Source of the DNA: Gp6-AA40 sp035764385
GTDB lineage: Bacteria; Acidobacteriota; Vicinamibacteria; Vicinamibacterales; UBA2999
DNA length: 29,457 nucleotides
Direction of reading: 5' to 3'
NCBI GenBank assembly: GCA_035764385.1
Contig: DASTZI010000017.1
Span: forward strand, 1-29,457
Shown: in pieces, positions 19,373 through 28,007 of the stretch
Layout: each line of letters opens with the position of its first letter
Position numbering within the stretch: position 1 is the first letter of the stretch
Made by a program: the position numbers and the translations under genes
Notes under the pieces: model-generated
The model's input: only the letters and a program-made list of their open reading frames with translations
Database searches by the model: none
Told to the model about the DNA's origin: nothing

Positions 19373-21013
19373 GTGCCCGGCGTCGCCACCACGTCACGCA
19401 TTCCCGTCGATATCCGTCGCCTGCCGTGGATCAAGCCACTGGTCGTCGATTATGCGTTCGATCACGCTAGGGTCGCGCCGTTTTTCGCCGGCGATCCACG
19501 CGATCCGCTCGCGTGGCGTGAGGCGATCGCCCGAACCCGCTCATACCCGCGCGAGCGCCATGCGATCGCCGACATCATAGCCGCGCAACAGCAGCATCGC
19601 GGCGCACCGGCCGAAGCCACCGTTGCGACGGCATGGCTGCGTAGCTCCGAAACGGTCGCTGTCGTCACCGGCCAGCAGGCGGGACTGTTCGGCGGCCCGC
19701 TGTTCACGCTCCTGAAGGCGTTGACCGCGGTCCAGCTCGCCGACCGCGTGAAGGCCGAACACGGCGTGCCGGCTGTCGCCGTGTTCTGGATCGATGCAGA
19801 GGACCACGACTGGGACGAAGTGAAATCGTGCGGTGTGCTCGACGCGTCGCTATCGCGTCGCACGGTTGCCGCGGGCGATCCTCCTGGCGCCCACGTTGAG
19901 CCGGTCGCTCGCCTGCGGCTGGACGGGACGATCGATGCGGCGATCCACGAATTGACAGCTGCCCTGCCGCAAACGGATTTCACAGAGTCCCTGCTTGCAT
20001 CCATCCGCGCGGCGTACGTCCCCGGTGCGGGGATGGTCGACGCCTTTGGACGCTGGCTCGAATCGCTGCTCGGTGCGCGTGGCCTGGTGGTATTCGATTC
20101 GTCGGATCCGGCGGCGAAACCGTTTGCCGCACCGGTGTTCGCGCGTGAGATCGAACGGGCCGGCAAGACCGCGCGTCTTGCCGCGGAGGCCGGCGCAGCG
20201 CTGGAAGCGCACGGCTACACCGCACAGGTCACGCCTCAGCCTGAGACGGTGGCGTTGTTTCATCTCAACGGCGGACGTCAGGCGGTGCGCATCCAGGGTG
20301 ACGCATTTCAGGTCGGTGAGTCGATTGTTGCGAAGGACGCGCTCCTTCAGCATGTTCGCCGCACGCCGGCAGACTTCAGCCCCAACGTGCTGCTGCGTCC
20401 CATCGTTCAGGACACGCTTTTTCCGACCGTCTGCTACGTGGCGGGCCCGAACGAGCTCGCCTATCTCGGCCAGCTCCGGGGCGTCTACGATAACTTCGAC
20501 GTGCCGATGCCGCTGATGTATCAGCGTGCAACCGCGACGTTGCTCGACTCCAATGCCGTCCGGTTCCTGACGCGGCACGACATCTCCGTCGAACAGTTAC
20601 AAGCGCAGGACGAGTCTCTGCTGAACCAGCTCCTTGCCGCGCAGCTGCCGCCGGATGTCGAGGCTGCGATGCAGGACGTCAATCACCTCCTGCAGGATCG
20701 GATGGACCAGCTCGCCACGAGTGTCTCCCACATCGACCCGACGCTGGAGGGAGCCGCACGCTCGGCATTCAGCCGGATGCAGGACGACCTCAAGAAGCTC
20801 AACACCAAGATCATCCAGGCCGCCAAGCGGAAGGACGAAACCCTTCGACGCCAGTTTCACCATGCGCAGGCTCAGGCGTTCCCCGGAGGAGAGCCACAGG
20901 AACGAAGCGTTGGCTTCCTGTCGTTTCTCAACAAATACGGGCCCCCGTTCGTCGATCGACTGCTTGAAGAGCTGACGACCGATATAGGGATTCACTGGGT
21001 GATCACACCGTGA
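19373..21013 (+). CDS. bshC: Putative cysteine ligase BshC of bacillithiol synthesis
   Basis: BshC is thought to add cysteine to glucosaminyl-malate in the last step of bacillithiol synthesis. The protein shows the family features TGQQAGLFGGPLFTLLKALTA, AVFWIDAEDHDWDEV, a coiled-coil region (around SFSRMQDDLKKLNTKIIQAAKRK in gene context), and the C-terminal SFLNKYGPPFVDRLLEEL. The frame is open up to an ATG at 19274, but that stretch only translates the 9-bp repeats. The GTG at 19373 gives 546 residues, the usual length, and places SRIPVDIRRLPW at the N-terminus as expected. No bshA or bshB is in the window. The stop overlaps the start of the next gene as GTGA. Confidence 0.9.
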   Translation: MPGVATTSRIPVDIRRLPWIKPLVVDYAFDHARVAPFFAGDPRDPLAWREAIARTRSYPRERHAIADIIAAQQQHRGAPAEATVATAWLRSSETVAVVTGQQAGLFGGPLFTLLKALTAVQLADRVKAEHGVPAVAVFWIDAEDHDWDEVKSCGVLDASLSRRTVAAGDPPGAHVEPVARLRLDGTIDAAIHELTAALPQTDFTESLLASIRAAYVPGAGMVDAFGRWLESLLGARGLVVFDSSDPAAKPFAAPVFAREIERAGKTARLAAEAGAALEAHGYTAQVTPQPETVALFHLNGGRQAVRIQGDAFQVGESIVAKDALLQHVRRTPADFSPNVLLRPIVQDTLFPTVCYVAGPNELAYLGQLRGVYDNFDVPMPLMYQRATATLLDSNAVRFLTRHDISVEQLQAQDESLLNQLLAAQLPPDVEAAMQDVNHLLQDRMDQLATSVSHIDPTLEGAARSAFSRMQDDLKKLNTKIIQAAKRKDETLRRQFHHAQAQAFPGGEPQERSVGFLSFLNKYGPPFVDRLLEELTTDIGIHWVITP

Positions 21014-23382
21014 GCCAAGTGACGCACCATCAGGTGCGCGGCCGAACGTGGATCTCACGCCATCCCGCCGCCGTCAGGTACTTCCTGCTCGGCTGTGCGC
21101 TGGCCTCGCTCATCGTCGGGGCCGTGCTCTCGTACTTCTATATTTCTTTTTCAGGGATCATCGACGCACGACTGCACGGCGAGCGCGAGCGCTCACTGCC
21201 GCGGGTGTACGCGCGGCCGCTCGAAGTCCGGCGCGGTGAGACGCTGAGCGTGGTCGACCTGGTCGCCCGCCTCAACGATCTCGGTTACGCGCAGCGTCCT
21301 GCCGTTCAGGCCCCGGGCGAATTCGCGATCGTGCGGAACGCCGTGTTCATCTCGCCGCGATCCGGGACGTACAGCGGCAAAACGATTCGTGCCGCGTTCC
21401 CTGCAGCGCCGGCCGTCCGCCGCGCAGGCGGAACGCCGCCAGCGCCGCCACGTGGCATCACGGCCCTCGAAGTCATCAACGCAGCCGGCAAACCAGTCCG
21501 AGCCGAGGCCGTCACGCTCGACGCGCCGCTGTTGACCGCACTGATGGCCGACGGCGCACGCGAAAAACGGCGGCGTGTGTCGCTGACTGTCATCCCCAAA
21601 CGGATGCAGGACGCGGTGCTCGCGATCGAAGACCAGAGCTATTACTCGCATCCGGGCGTCAATCCGTTCAGCGTGCTGCGCTCGATCCTGGTGAACGCGT
21701 TCGGCAGCAACAGGTACCCGGTCGGTGGCAGCACGATCACGCAGCAGCTCGCGCGGATGTTCTTCCTCACCGACGAGTTCAACAATGAGCTGTCAAGCGG
21801 CACCCGTTCCTACCGGCGCAAGCTCCAGGAGGCGTTCATGTCGCTCGTCCTCGAGCGTCGCGCTTCGAAGGACGAGATCCTCGCGCTCTATTTGAATGAC
21901 GTGTATTTGGGCCAGCGGGGCTCATTCGCGATTCACGGCGTTGCAGAGGCCGCGCGTCTGTTCTTTGGCAAGGATGTGGCGAATGTGACGGTGGGTGAAG
22001 CCGCGCTCATCGCCGGCGTTATTCAGAATCCGGGGCTTCACTCTCCGTTCATCAATCCCAAGAATGCCGTCGAGCGCCGAAACGTCGTCCTGCGCACGAT
22101 GGCGGACGAGGAATACATCACCGCCGAAGTCGCTGAGCGTGCCATCCGGGAGCCGCTCCAGGTTGCGCCGCGCGGCGTCGACAACGAGGCGCCCTATTTC
22201 GTCGACATGGTTGGCCAGCAAATCGCCGAGCAATTCCCCGGGCTGACAGCTCAGGCAAACGCGGTGAGCGTCCATACGACCCTCGATATCAATCTTCAGC
22301 GGCTCGCGCTCGATGCCGTGCGCGACGGCCTGGCGCACGTGGACGAGATGCTCGCGCGGCGAAAGCGAAAAGGTCGCGCGCAGGCAGCGCTCGTCGCCGT
22401 CGATCCACAGACGGGCGAAATTCTCGCGATGGTTGGCGGACGTTCGTACAACCAATCCCAGTACAACCGCGCGACGACGGCGCGCAGGCAGCCGGGTTCC
22501 GTCTTCAAACCGTTTGTATATCTCGCGGCGTTCGAGCACGGGGCCGAAGAGGGCCGGACAGACCTGACACCCGCCTCGCTGACCAACGATGCGCCTGAAG
22601 TCTTCACGTTCGACAACCAGACGTGGGAACCGAAGAACTACGACGACTACGACGGTGAAATCACGTGGCGGCGTGCCCTTGCCATGTCACGCAACCTCGG
22701 CACCATTCACGTCGGCGCGACCATCGGGTTCGACAAAGTGGCAGAGGTCTGGAAGCGCGTCGGCGTCGGGACCCCGCCGCAAGGCTATCCAGCCATTACG
22801 CTCGGCGTGTTCGAGCTGACGCCGTTGGAGGTCGCGGAGGCGTACACCGTGTTTACCAATGCCGGCGAGGTGCATCCGCTCAAATCGATCGATGCGATCG
22901 ACGCTGGTGAGCGGCGCCTGACGGCGAAGACTCTCCCGCTCCGCCACGTGGCCCGCCCGGACACCACCTACCTGGTCACGAACATGATGCGAAGCGTGCT
23001 GAACGAGGGGACCGGCGCCGGCGCCCGCGCCGCAGGCTTCACGCTCAACGCGGCCGGGAAGAGTGGGACGACCAACGACCTGCGCGACGCATGGTTCGTC
23101 GGCTTTACGCCGCATTTATTGACAGTCGTCTGGGTTGGCTTTGACGACAATCAACCCGTGTCGCTGAGCGGCAGCCAGGCGGCGCTCCCCATCTGGACGC
23201 AGTTCATGAAGAGCGCCACAGCCGGCGAGGTGAGCGATGAGTTCGAGGTACCAGAAGGGATCACATTTGCTCAAATTGACCGCAACACCGGTAAGCTCGC
23301 CGTCCCCGGGTGTCCAAACACCATCAACGAATCGTTCGTGGCCGGAACCGAGCCCACCGAGTACTGCGAACTTCACCGGTAA
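21010..23382 (+). CDS. Class A penicillin-binding protein (PBP1 type)
   Basis: The 790-residue bifunctional enzyme polymerises and cross-links peptidoglycan. It has one transmembrane anchor (about 24-47), then a region resembling the UB2H and linker part of PBP1B (VYARPLEVRRGE, about 67-76). The glycosyltransferase 51 domain has catalytic E207 in AIEDQSYYSHPGV, GGSTITQQLAR and RRKLQEAFMSLVLE. The transpeptidase domain has S497-VF-K500 (SxxK), S560-R-N562 (SxN) and K684-S-G686 (KSG). All catalytic residues are present. PBP1B-like architecture suggests mrcB rather than mrcA. The GTG start at 21010 overlaps the bshC TGA, implying translational coupling. Confidence 0.93.
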   Translation: MSQVTHHQVRGRTWISRHPAAVRYFLLGCALASLIVGAVLSYFYISFSGIIDARLHGERERSLPRVYARPLEVRRGETLSVVDLVARLNDLGYAQRPAVQAPGEFAIVRNAVFISPRSGTYSGKTIRAAFPAAPAVRRAGGTPPAPPRGITALEVINAAGKPVRAEAVTLDAPLLTALMADGAREKRRRVSLTVIPKRMQDAVLAIEDQSYYSHPGVNPFSVLRSILVNAFGSNRYPVGGSTITQQLARMFFLTDEFNNELSSGTRSYRRKLQEAFMSLVLERRASKDEILALYLNDVYLGQRGSFAIHGVAEAARLFFGKDVANVTVGEAALIAGVIQNPGLHSPFINPKNAVERRNVVLRTMADEEYITAEVAERAIREPLQVAPRGVDNEAPYFVDMVGQQIAEQFPGLTAQANAVSVHTTLDINLQRLALDAVRDGLAHVDEMLARRKRKGRAQAALVAVDPQTGEILAMVGGRSYNQSQYNRATTARRQPGSVFKPFVYLAAFEHGAEEGRTDLTPASLTNDAPEVFTFDNQTWEPKNYDDYDGEITWRRALAMSRNLGTIHVGATIGFDKVAEVWKRVGVGTPPQGYPAITLGVFELTPLEVAEAYTVFTNAGEVHPLKSIDAIDAGERRLTAKTLPLRHVARPDTTYLVTNMMRSVLNEGTGAGARAAGFTLNAAGKSGTTNDLRDAWFVGFTPHLLTVVWVGFDDNQPVSLSGSQAALPIWTQFMKSATAGEVSDEFEVPEGITFAQIDRNTGKLAVPGCPNTINESFVAGTEPTEYCELHR

Positions 23383-23390
23383 AAGCGACG

Positions 23391-23416
23391 GTCCGGGTAA
23401 AGCCGGACGCTACGTG
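23391..23416 (+). repeat. CTAC-tailed palindromic element, copy 4
   Basis: Arms GTCCGG (23391-23396) and CCGGAC (23403-23408) surround GTAAAG, and the tail CTACG follows at 23410-23414. It starts eight bases after the TAA of the penicillin-binding protein gene. Its tail is not used as a stop codon here, because the next gene, hrcA, runs the other way relative to the tail. Confidence 0.65.
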
Positions 23417-23420
23417 ACGC

Positions 23421-23426
23421 TATAAT
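23421..23426 (+). promoter_or_regulatory. Putative -10 element of the hrcA operon
   Basis: A perfect TATAAT followed by a T-run lies 22 bases before the hrcA ATG. The matching -35 position falls in the palindrome at 23391-23408 and is not a consensus match. No CIRCE operator is visible near it. Confidence 0.5.
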
Positions 23427-23448
23427 TTTTTGAGCAACTGACCTGGCA

Positions 23449-24495
23449 ATGGGTTCGCACGAACTCCCCGAACGATCGCGACGGCTGCTGGCTGCGCTTG
23501 TACGTGAGCACATCGCCACCGGTGAGCCGATCTCGTCGCAGACGCTTGCTCGACACAGCGGGCTTGGTGTCTCGTCGGCGACGATCCGCAATCTGTTCGT
23601 ACGTCTCGAAGCTGAGGGCTACGTCCAGCAGCCTCATACCTCTGCCGGACGAGTGCCGACCGACCGCGCGTATCGCGTGTTCGTCGATCTGCTGCTCGAG
23701 GCCCGAAAGCCTGCGCCTCCGGCTGCGGGGGTCGAGCACGAACTCCGTCAGCGCGCGGAACGTTCGCCATTGATGGACGATCTGCTCGTCAGCGTGTCGC
23801 TCATGGTGTCGCGTGCTTCCAGGCACGTCGGCTTCGCCATCGGCAGCACCGATCCGGCCGTCCTCCAACGGATCGAATTCGTGCCGCTCGAAGGAAGCCG
23901 CGTGCTCGTCGTCGTCGTCTCGCGCGGCAACCAGGTCACGCAGAAGGTGGTCGACGCAGCTGAAACGATCCGCCCTGACGACCTCGTGCGGGCGGCCAAC
24001 TATCTGAATACGGAATTTGCCGGCCTCTCGCTCTTCGACGTTCGTGAAGCAGTGCTCGCGCGCCTCGCGCAGGAGCGAACGCTCTACGACGAGCTCATGG
24101 CGCGAGCCCTTCGACTTGCTCGCGTCACGCTCGAGGAGCTGCCGCACCAGAACGCGTTTCACGTCGAAGGCGCCGCCTCGCTGCTCGACTCCGCAGCACC
24201 TGACGGCGTGGCGCTGCCGACCCTCCGTTCCCTGCTTCGGATGATGGAAGAAAAGGAGCGGATGCTGCGGTTGCTGAATCACTACATCGACGAACCCGGG
24301 TTGACCGTCGTCATCGGCGACGAACACGCGTCACCCGACCTGCGGCCGTTCAGCCTGATTGCGTCGACGGCGACCGACGGCAGCACTATTAGAACAGTCG
24401 GCATCATCGGGCCGACACGGATGCAGTACTCGCGCGCGATCAGCGTCGTCGACGGCGTCACACAAGCTGTCGCCCGCGTGCTCCGCAGCAATTAA
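23449..24495 (+). CDS. hrcA: Heat-inducible transcription repressor HrcA
   Basis: The 348-residue repressor of heat-shock genes binds CIRCE operators and is stabilised by GroEL in species studied. The N-terminal winged helix (about 1-75) contains GEPISSQTLARHSGLGVSSATIRN and the wing motif PHTSAGRVPTDRAYRVFVD. The GAF-like middle domain and the C-terminal SVVDGVTQAV complete the protein. It heads an hrcA-grpE-dnaJ-prmA unit. I find no CIRCE inverted repeat upstream or elsewhere in the window, so its operators are probably at other loci such as groESL. Confidence 0.95.
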   Translation: MGSHELPERSRRLLAALVREHIATGEPISSQTLARHSGLGVSSATIRNLFVRLEAEGYVQQPHTSAGRVPTDRAYRVFVDLLLEARKPAPPAAGVEHELRQRAERSPLMDDLLVSVSLMVSRASRHVGFAIGSTDPAVLQRIEFVPLEGSRVLVVVVSRGNQVTQKVVDAAETIRPDDLVRAANYLNTEFAGLSLFDVREAVLARLAQERTLYDELMARALRLARVTLEELPHQNAFHVEGAASLLDSAAPDGVALPTLRSLLRMMEEKERMLRLLNHYIDEPGLTVVIGDEHASPDLRPFSLIASTATDGSTIRTVGIIGPTRMQYSRAISVVDGVTQAVARVLRSN

Positions 24496-24503
24496 TCAGA
24501 ATC

Positions 24504-25028
24504 ATGCAGGACGACCGGATGGACGATCAGGAATCGGCGGGAGCGGCCACGGAACCGCAGCCCGAGCCGGAAGCCGGCGAATCGCAGCTCGAGGCGATCC
24601 GCCGGGAGAAGGACACGTTGCAGGATCAACTGCTGCGAACCGCGGCGGAGTTCGATAACTATCGCAAACGTGTCGATCGGGATAGGCGCGATCAGGCAGA
24701 CGCCGCGACGGCAAGCGCGCTGACCGGCCTGTTGCCAATCATCGACGATCTCGAACGCGCCTTGAAGGCACCGACGGGCGAGGATGTCGAGAGCTTCCGC
24801 AAAGGTATTGAACTGATTCATCAGCAGATGCTCGAACTGCTGCGCAAGCGAGGCGTGAAAGCAATCGAGTCGACGGGTGCCGACTTCGATCCGCGCTACC
24901 ACCAGGCAGTGGTCCATGAAAGCAGTCCCGATCATCGTGAAGGCGAAGTCATCGAGGAGTTTGCGCGCGGCTACATGCTCGGTAATCGCCTGCTTCGTCC
25001 GGCGATGGTCAAGGTAGCGAAGGCGTGA
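24504..25028 (+). CDS. grpE: Nucleotide exchange factor GrpE
   Basis: GrpE releases ADP from DnaK. The 174-residue protein has an acidic disordered N-terminus (1-25), a long coiled coil (about 27-85, with LLRTAAEFDNYRKRVDRDR) and the C-terminal beta domain (GVKAIESTGADFDPRYHQAV, then RGYMLGNRLLRPAMVKV). A second ATG at 24519 has an AGGA sequence upstream and is a plausible alternative start. The stop overlaps the dnaJ GTG. The usual partner dnaK does not follow. Confidence 0.95.
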   Translation: MQDDRMDDQESAGAATEPQPEPEAGESQLEAIRREKDTLQDQLLRTAAEFDNYRKRVDRDRRDQADAATASALTGLLPIIDDLERALKAPTGEDVESFRKGIELIHQQMLELLRKRGVKAIESTGADFDPRYHQAVVHESSPDHREGEVIEEFARGYMLGNRLLRPAMVKVAKA

Positions 25029-26170
25029 GCAAACGCGACTATTACGAGGTGCTCGGCGTTTCGCGCACCGCCTCCGACCAGGAGATCAAGAGCGCGTATC
25101 GCAAGCTCGCACTCAAATACCATCCCGATCGCAATCCCGGCGACAAGGTCGCCGAAGAGAACTTCAAGGAATCGGCGGAGGCCTATGCCGTGCTCGCCGA
25201 TACCGACAAGCGCCACATGTACGACCGTTTCGGGCATGCGGGCCTTGGCGGTGCCGCGACCGGCGGCTTCGATCCGACCGTCTTCACGGGCTTTGAGGAC
25301 ATCCTCGGCGGCCTCGGCGACATCTTCGGGATCGGCGACATGTTCGGCGGTCAGCGCCGCCGCGGAGGACCGCAGCGCGGCGCCGATCTGCGTTACGACC
25401 TCGAGATCTCCTTCGATGAATCCGCGCGTGGTGTCGAGACCACCATCCAAATTCCGAGACAGGAGACGTGCGAGACCTGCAACGGCTCAGGAGCGGCGCC
25501 GGGGTCGAAGCCGACGACGTGTCCGCAATGTCACGGCCGTGGTCAGCTGCGGTATCAGCAGGGGTTCTTCACGGTTGCGCGGACCTGCGGTCAGTGCCGT
25601 GGAACGGGTTCCATCATCAGCTCGCCATGCGCGACGTGCCGCGGAACAGGACGCGTGCAGCAAACCCGGAAGCTGACCGTGAAGATTCCCGCCGGCATCG
25701 CAAGCGGACAGCGGCTGCGCCTCAGCGGCGAGGGTGAAGCGGGCGGCGGCGGCGGTCCAGCCGGCGATCTCTACGTGGTGGTTCACGTCCAGGAACACGC
25801 GTTCTTCCATCGCGACGGCAACGATCTGTTCTGCGAAATTCCGCTGAACTACACGACGCTCGCGCTCGGCGGCGAAATTACCATTCCGAACCTCGAGGGC
25901 GAGCAGACGCTGAAGATCCCGGAGGGCACACAGACCGGCGCGACATTCCGGCTGCGCGGGAAAGGCATGCCCGACGTCGTCGCTGGTCGCGGCCGCGGCG
26001 ATCTGCTCGTGACCGTGAAGGTCGTCACGCCGCGGAAACTGACGAAGGACCAGCGGAAAGTGCTCGAGCAGCTCGCAGAATCGCTCCCCAAGGAGAAGTT
26101 CGAACCCACACCGCGCGATGAGCACGAAGATCGAGGCATCTTCGATCGCGTCAAAGATATCTTTGGATAG
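25025..26170 (+). CDS. dnaJ: Chaperone DnaJ (type I)
   Basis: This DnaK co-chaperone stimulates ATP hydrolysis and delivers substrates. Its 381 residues hold a J domain with HPD at 33-35, a Gly/Phe-rich linker (about 68-112), four zinc-binding CxxCxGxG repeats (C149/C152, C166/C169, C188/C191, C202/C205) and a C-terminal substrate-binding domain. All repeats are intact. The GTG start at 25025 overlaps the grpE TGA as GTGA, and the TAG is followed without a gap by the prmA ATG. Confidence 0.97.
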   Translation: MSKRDYYEVLGVSRTASDQEIKSAYRKLALKYHPDRNPGDKVAEENFKESAEAYAVLADTDKRHMYDRFGHAGLGGAATGGFDPTVFTGFEDILGGLGDIFGIGDMFGGQRRRGGPQRGADLRYDLEISFDESARGVETTIQIPRQETCETCNGSGAAPGSKPTTCPQCHGRGQLRYQQGFFTVARTCGQCRGTGSIISSPCATCRGTGRVQQTRKLTVKIPAGIASGQRLRLSGEGEAGGGGGPAGDLYVVVHVQEHAFFHRDGNDLFCEIPLNYTTLALGGEITIPNLEGEQTLKIPEGTQTGATFRLRGKGMPDVVAGRGRGDLLVTVKVVTPRKLTKDQRKVLEQLAESLPKEKFEPTPRDEHEDRGIFDRVKDIFG

Positions 26171-26959
26171 ATGCGCACATGGCCGGCGCTGGAGATCCAG
26201 CAGGCCGATGACGACGAGCTGATCCAGGCGTTCCTCATCGACTTCAATCTCGCCGCGATAGAGGGTTTCCGGTTCTTCTTCCACACCACTGACGACCGCG
26301 ACCGTGCAGCAGCGGCACTGCGCGCGGAGTTTCGCGGCCTCGATGCGCAGTCAATTGACGTGCCGGATGAGGACTGGGCCGCACGCTCGCAGGCGGCGCT
26401 TCGGGCGATTACAGTCGGCGCATTGACGATCGCGCCTCCGTGGAACGTGGAGGGCCGGCCCTCCACGATCGTCATCCAACCATCGATGGGTTTCGGTACA
26501 GGCCATCACGCGACGACGCGTCTGTGTCTGGCTGCGTTGCAGGAAATCGATGTTCGCGGCCGCAGCGTGATCGATGTCGGTACCGGGTCAGGCGTGCTCG
26601 CGATCGCTGCGCGGAGACTTGGAGCGAGCGGCGTGCTCGCCATAGACGATGACCCCGATGCGATCGCAGCGGCCGAGGCGAACGTCGCCCTGAATCACGA
26701 ATCGCGCATCGCGCTCGAAATCGGAGATTTCCGCTCCGCGAAGATTGGTCAGTTCGATCTCGTCACCGCGAACCTCACCGGCACGCTGCTGATTGCGTCT
26801 GCCGAGCGTCTTGAGTCGCTCGCAATTCCCGGCGGTCATCTCATCCTGAGCGGATTCATGGATCACGAAGAGCGAGAAGTATTGCGCGCCTTCGAAGGTT
26901 CGACGGTGGAATGGCGTGCGCAGGAAGATGAATGGGTGTGCTTCCGTTTGACGGTGTAG
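26171..26959 (+). CDS. prmA: Ribosomal protein L11 methyltransferase
   Basis: PrmA trimethylates ribosomal protein L11 using S-adenosylmethionine. The 262-residue protein has a short N-terminal substrate domain, the family signature PSMGFGTGHHATTRLCL (104-120), SAM motif I VIDVGTGSGVLAIAA, and NLTGTLL in the position of the NPPY-like motif. The start directly follows the dnaJ TAG. Residues 93-99 (VEGRPST) are encoded by a perfect 22-bp palindrome just before the SAM-binding signature. The TAG stop lies in the CTAC tail of the next palindromic element. Confidence 0.92.
   Translation: MRTWPALEIQQADDDELIQAFLIDFNLAAIEGFRFFFHTTDDRDRAAAALRAEFRGLDAQSIDVPDEDWAARSQAALRAITVGALTIAPPWNVEGRPSTIVIQPSMGFGTGHHATTRLCLAALQEIDVRGRSVIDVGTGSGVLAIAARRLGASGVLAIDDDPDAIAAAEANVALNHESRIALEIGDFRSAKIGQFDLVTANLTGTLLIASAERLESLAIPGGHLILSGFMDHEEREVLRAFEGSTVEWRAQEDEWVCFRLTV
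26446..26467. repeat. Perfect 22-bp palindrome within prmA
   Basis: CGTGGAGGGCC (26446-26456) is followed directly by its reverse complement GGCCCTCCACG (26457-26467). In the prmA frame it encodes VEGRPST, in the linker before GFGTGHH. Its GC-rich design and lack of loop recall the intergenic palindromes here, but it lacks the CTAC tail. Confidence 0.85.
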
Positions 26960-26980
26960 AGGCGGACCTTCAGATCCGCC
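26957..26980 (-). repeat. CTAC-tailed palindromic element, copy 3
   Basis: On the minus strand GGCGGATCTGAAGGTCCGCC is followed by TCTAC. The 6-bp arms are 26961-26966 and 26975-26980. The CTA of the tail is the reverse complement of the prmA TAG (26957-26959). The element fills the whole 21-bp gap between prmA and the convergent serine hydrolase, whose TAA follows at once. Confidence 0.7.
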
Positions 26981-28006
26981 TTATCGCGTCGCCGAGCGCG
27001 GCTGCACGACGTAGCGCAGCAGGATGTCGAAGACCTGCTGCCGGTGCCCGCGCCGCTCCTCGCCGACGTCGGGCGACGCGGTGGTCACGATCACCATGTC
27101 GAGATCGGGCACGACGAAGATGTACTGGCCGCCGTAGCCCCACGCAAAGCACGTGTCGTGACCTCCGAGCTCGTGCACCCACCACGAATAGCCGTACTTG
27201 CGGTCGCGCATCGGATCGACGAAGTCGGTGGGAATGCGGCGTCCGGTCCGCTCGCCGGGCCGGAACTCGCGCGCGCGCCCTTCACAGGACTTCGCCACCC
27301 AACGCTCGGGCACGATCTGCCGGCCGTTCAATCGACCTTGGTGCAGATACAGCTCCCCGAACATGACCATCTGCCGCGGTGTCATCAGCATGTCGTTGCC
27401 GCCGAAGTAGATGCCTTGCGGATCCACCGGCCATTGCGGCACGGAGAAGCCGACCGGCTTGAACAACGACTCGTTCGCGAATTGCCACGTGCTCATGCCC
27501 GTGGCCTTCGTCAGGATCGCGGACAGCAGATGCGAGTTGCCGGTGCTGTATTCCATCACCACGCCCGGCGCGGCAAACATCGGACGCGCAAGCGCGTGTT
27601 GCACCCAGTTGCGCGACCTCACCCACGCGCCGTAGTTCACGTTGCTCGTTCCTTCCAGCCCCGAACGCATGGTCAGCAGATCTTCGATCGTGATCGCTCG
27701 CTTGCGAGGGTCCGGATCCATGGCGAGCTCGGGAAAGTACGTGACGATCGGAGTCCGCACGTCTGGAATCTGCTTCCGTTCGATCGCGATGCCGATGAGT
27801 GCGGCGATCACACTCTTCGAGGCCGACTTGATGTTGGCGGGCCGATCGACGCGCCGTCCGTTGTAGTAGCGCTCGAACGTCAGCTGACCGTGCTGACTGA
27901 CGAGCAGGCTGTGCAGACGTGGCAGCTGGCGCGCAGCTGTGTCGATAGCTACGCTGTCGAGCCCCGCAAGCGCGAGGGCGAGTATGAGCGACGCTGCGCG
28001 CACCAC
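26981..28006 (-). CDS. Serine hydrolase, beta-lactamase / esterase family
   Basis: The protein has a signal or membrane segment (VRAASLILALALAGLDSVA) and the serine-acylase signature S-A-S-K inside NIKSASKSVIAAL, S61 and K64 when counted from the chosen start. A tyrosine motif follows in MEYSTGNSHLL, and GYGGQY replaces the KTG box. These features fit class C beta-lactamase-like esterases or peptidases; the substrate is unknown. The frame is open up to 28069, but that would overlap rsmE. The GTG at 28006, just after the rsmE TAA, gives a 341-residue product starting at the signal peptide. It probably shares the rsmE transcript. Confidence 0.85.
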   Translation of the reverse strand: MVRAASLILALALAGLDSVAIDTAARQLPRLHSLLVSQHGQLTFERYYNGRRVDRPANIKSASKSVIAALIGIAIERKQIPDVRTPIVTYFPELAMDPDPRKRAITIEDLLTMRSGLEGTSNVNYGAWVRSRNWVQHALARPMFAAPGVVMEYSTGNSHLLSAILTKATGMSTWQFANESLFKPVGFSVPQWPVDPQGIYFGGNDMLMTPRQMVMFGELYLHQGRLNGRQIVPERWVAKSCEGRAREFRPGERTGRRIPTDFVDPMRDRKYGYSWWVHELGGHDTCFAWGYGGQYIFVVPDLDMVIVTTASPDVGEERRGHRQQVFDILLRYVVQPRSATR

Positions 28007-28007
28007 G

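Noticed and set aside
23383..23448. A CIRCE operator ahead of hrcA
   Set aside because: The only inverted repeat here is the GTCCGG palindrome. The TTAGCACTC / GAGTGCTAA halves of CIRCE are absent here and before grpE.
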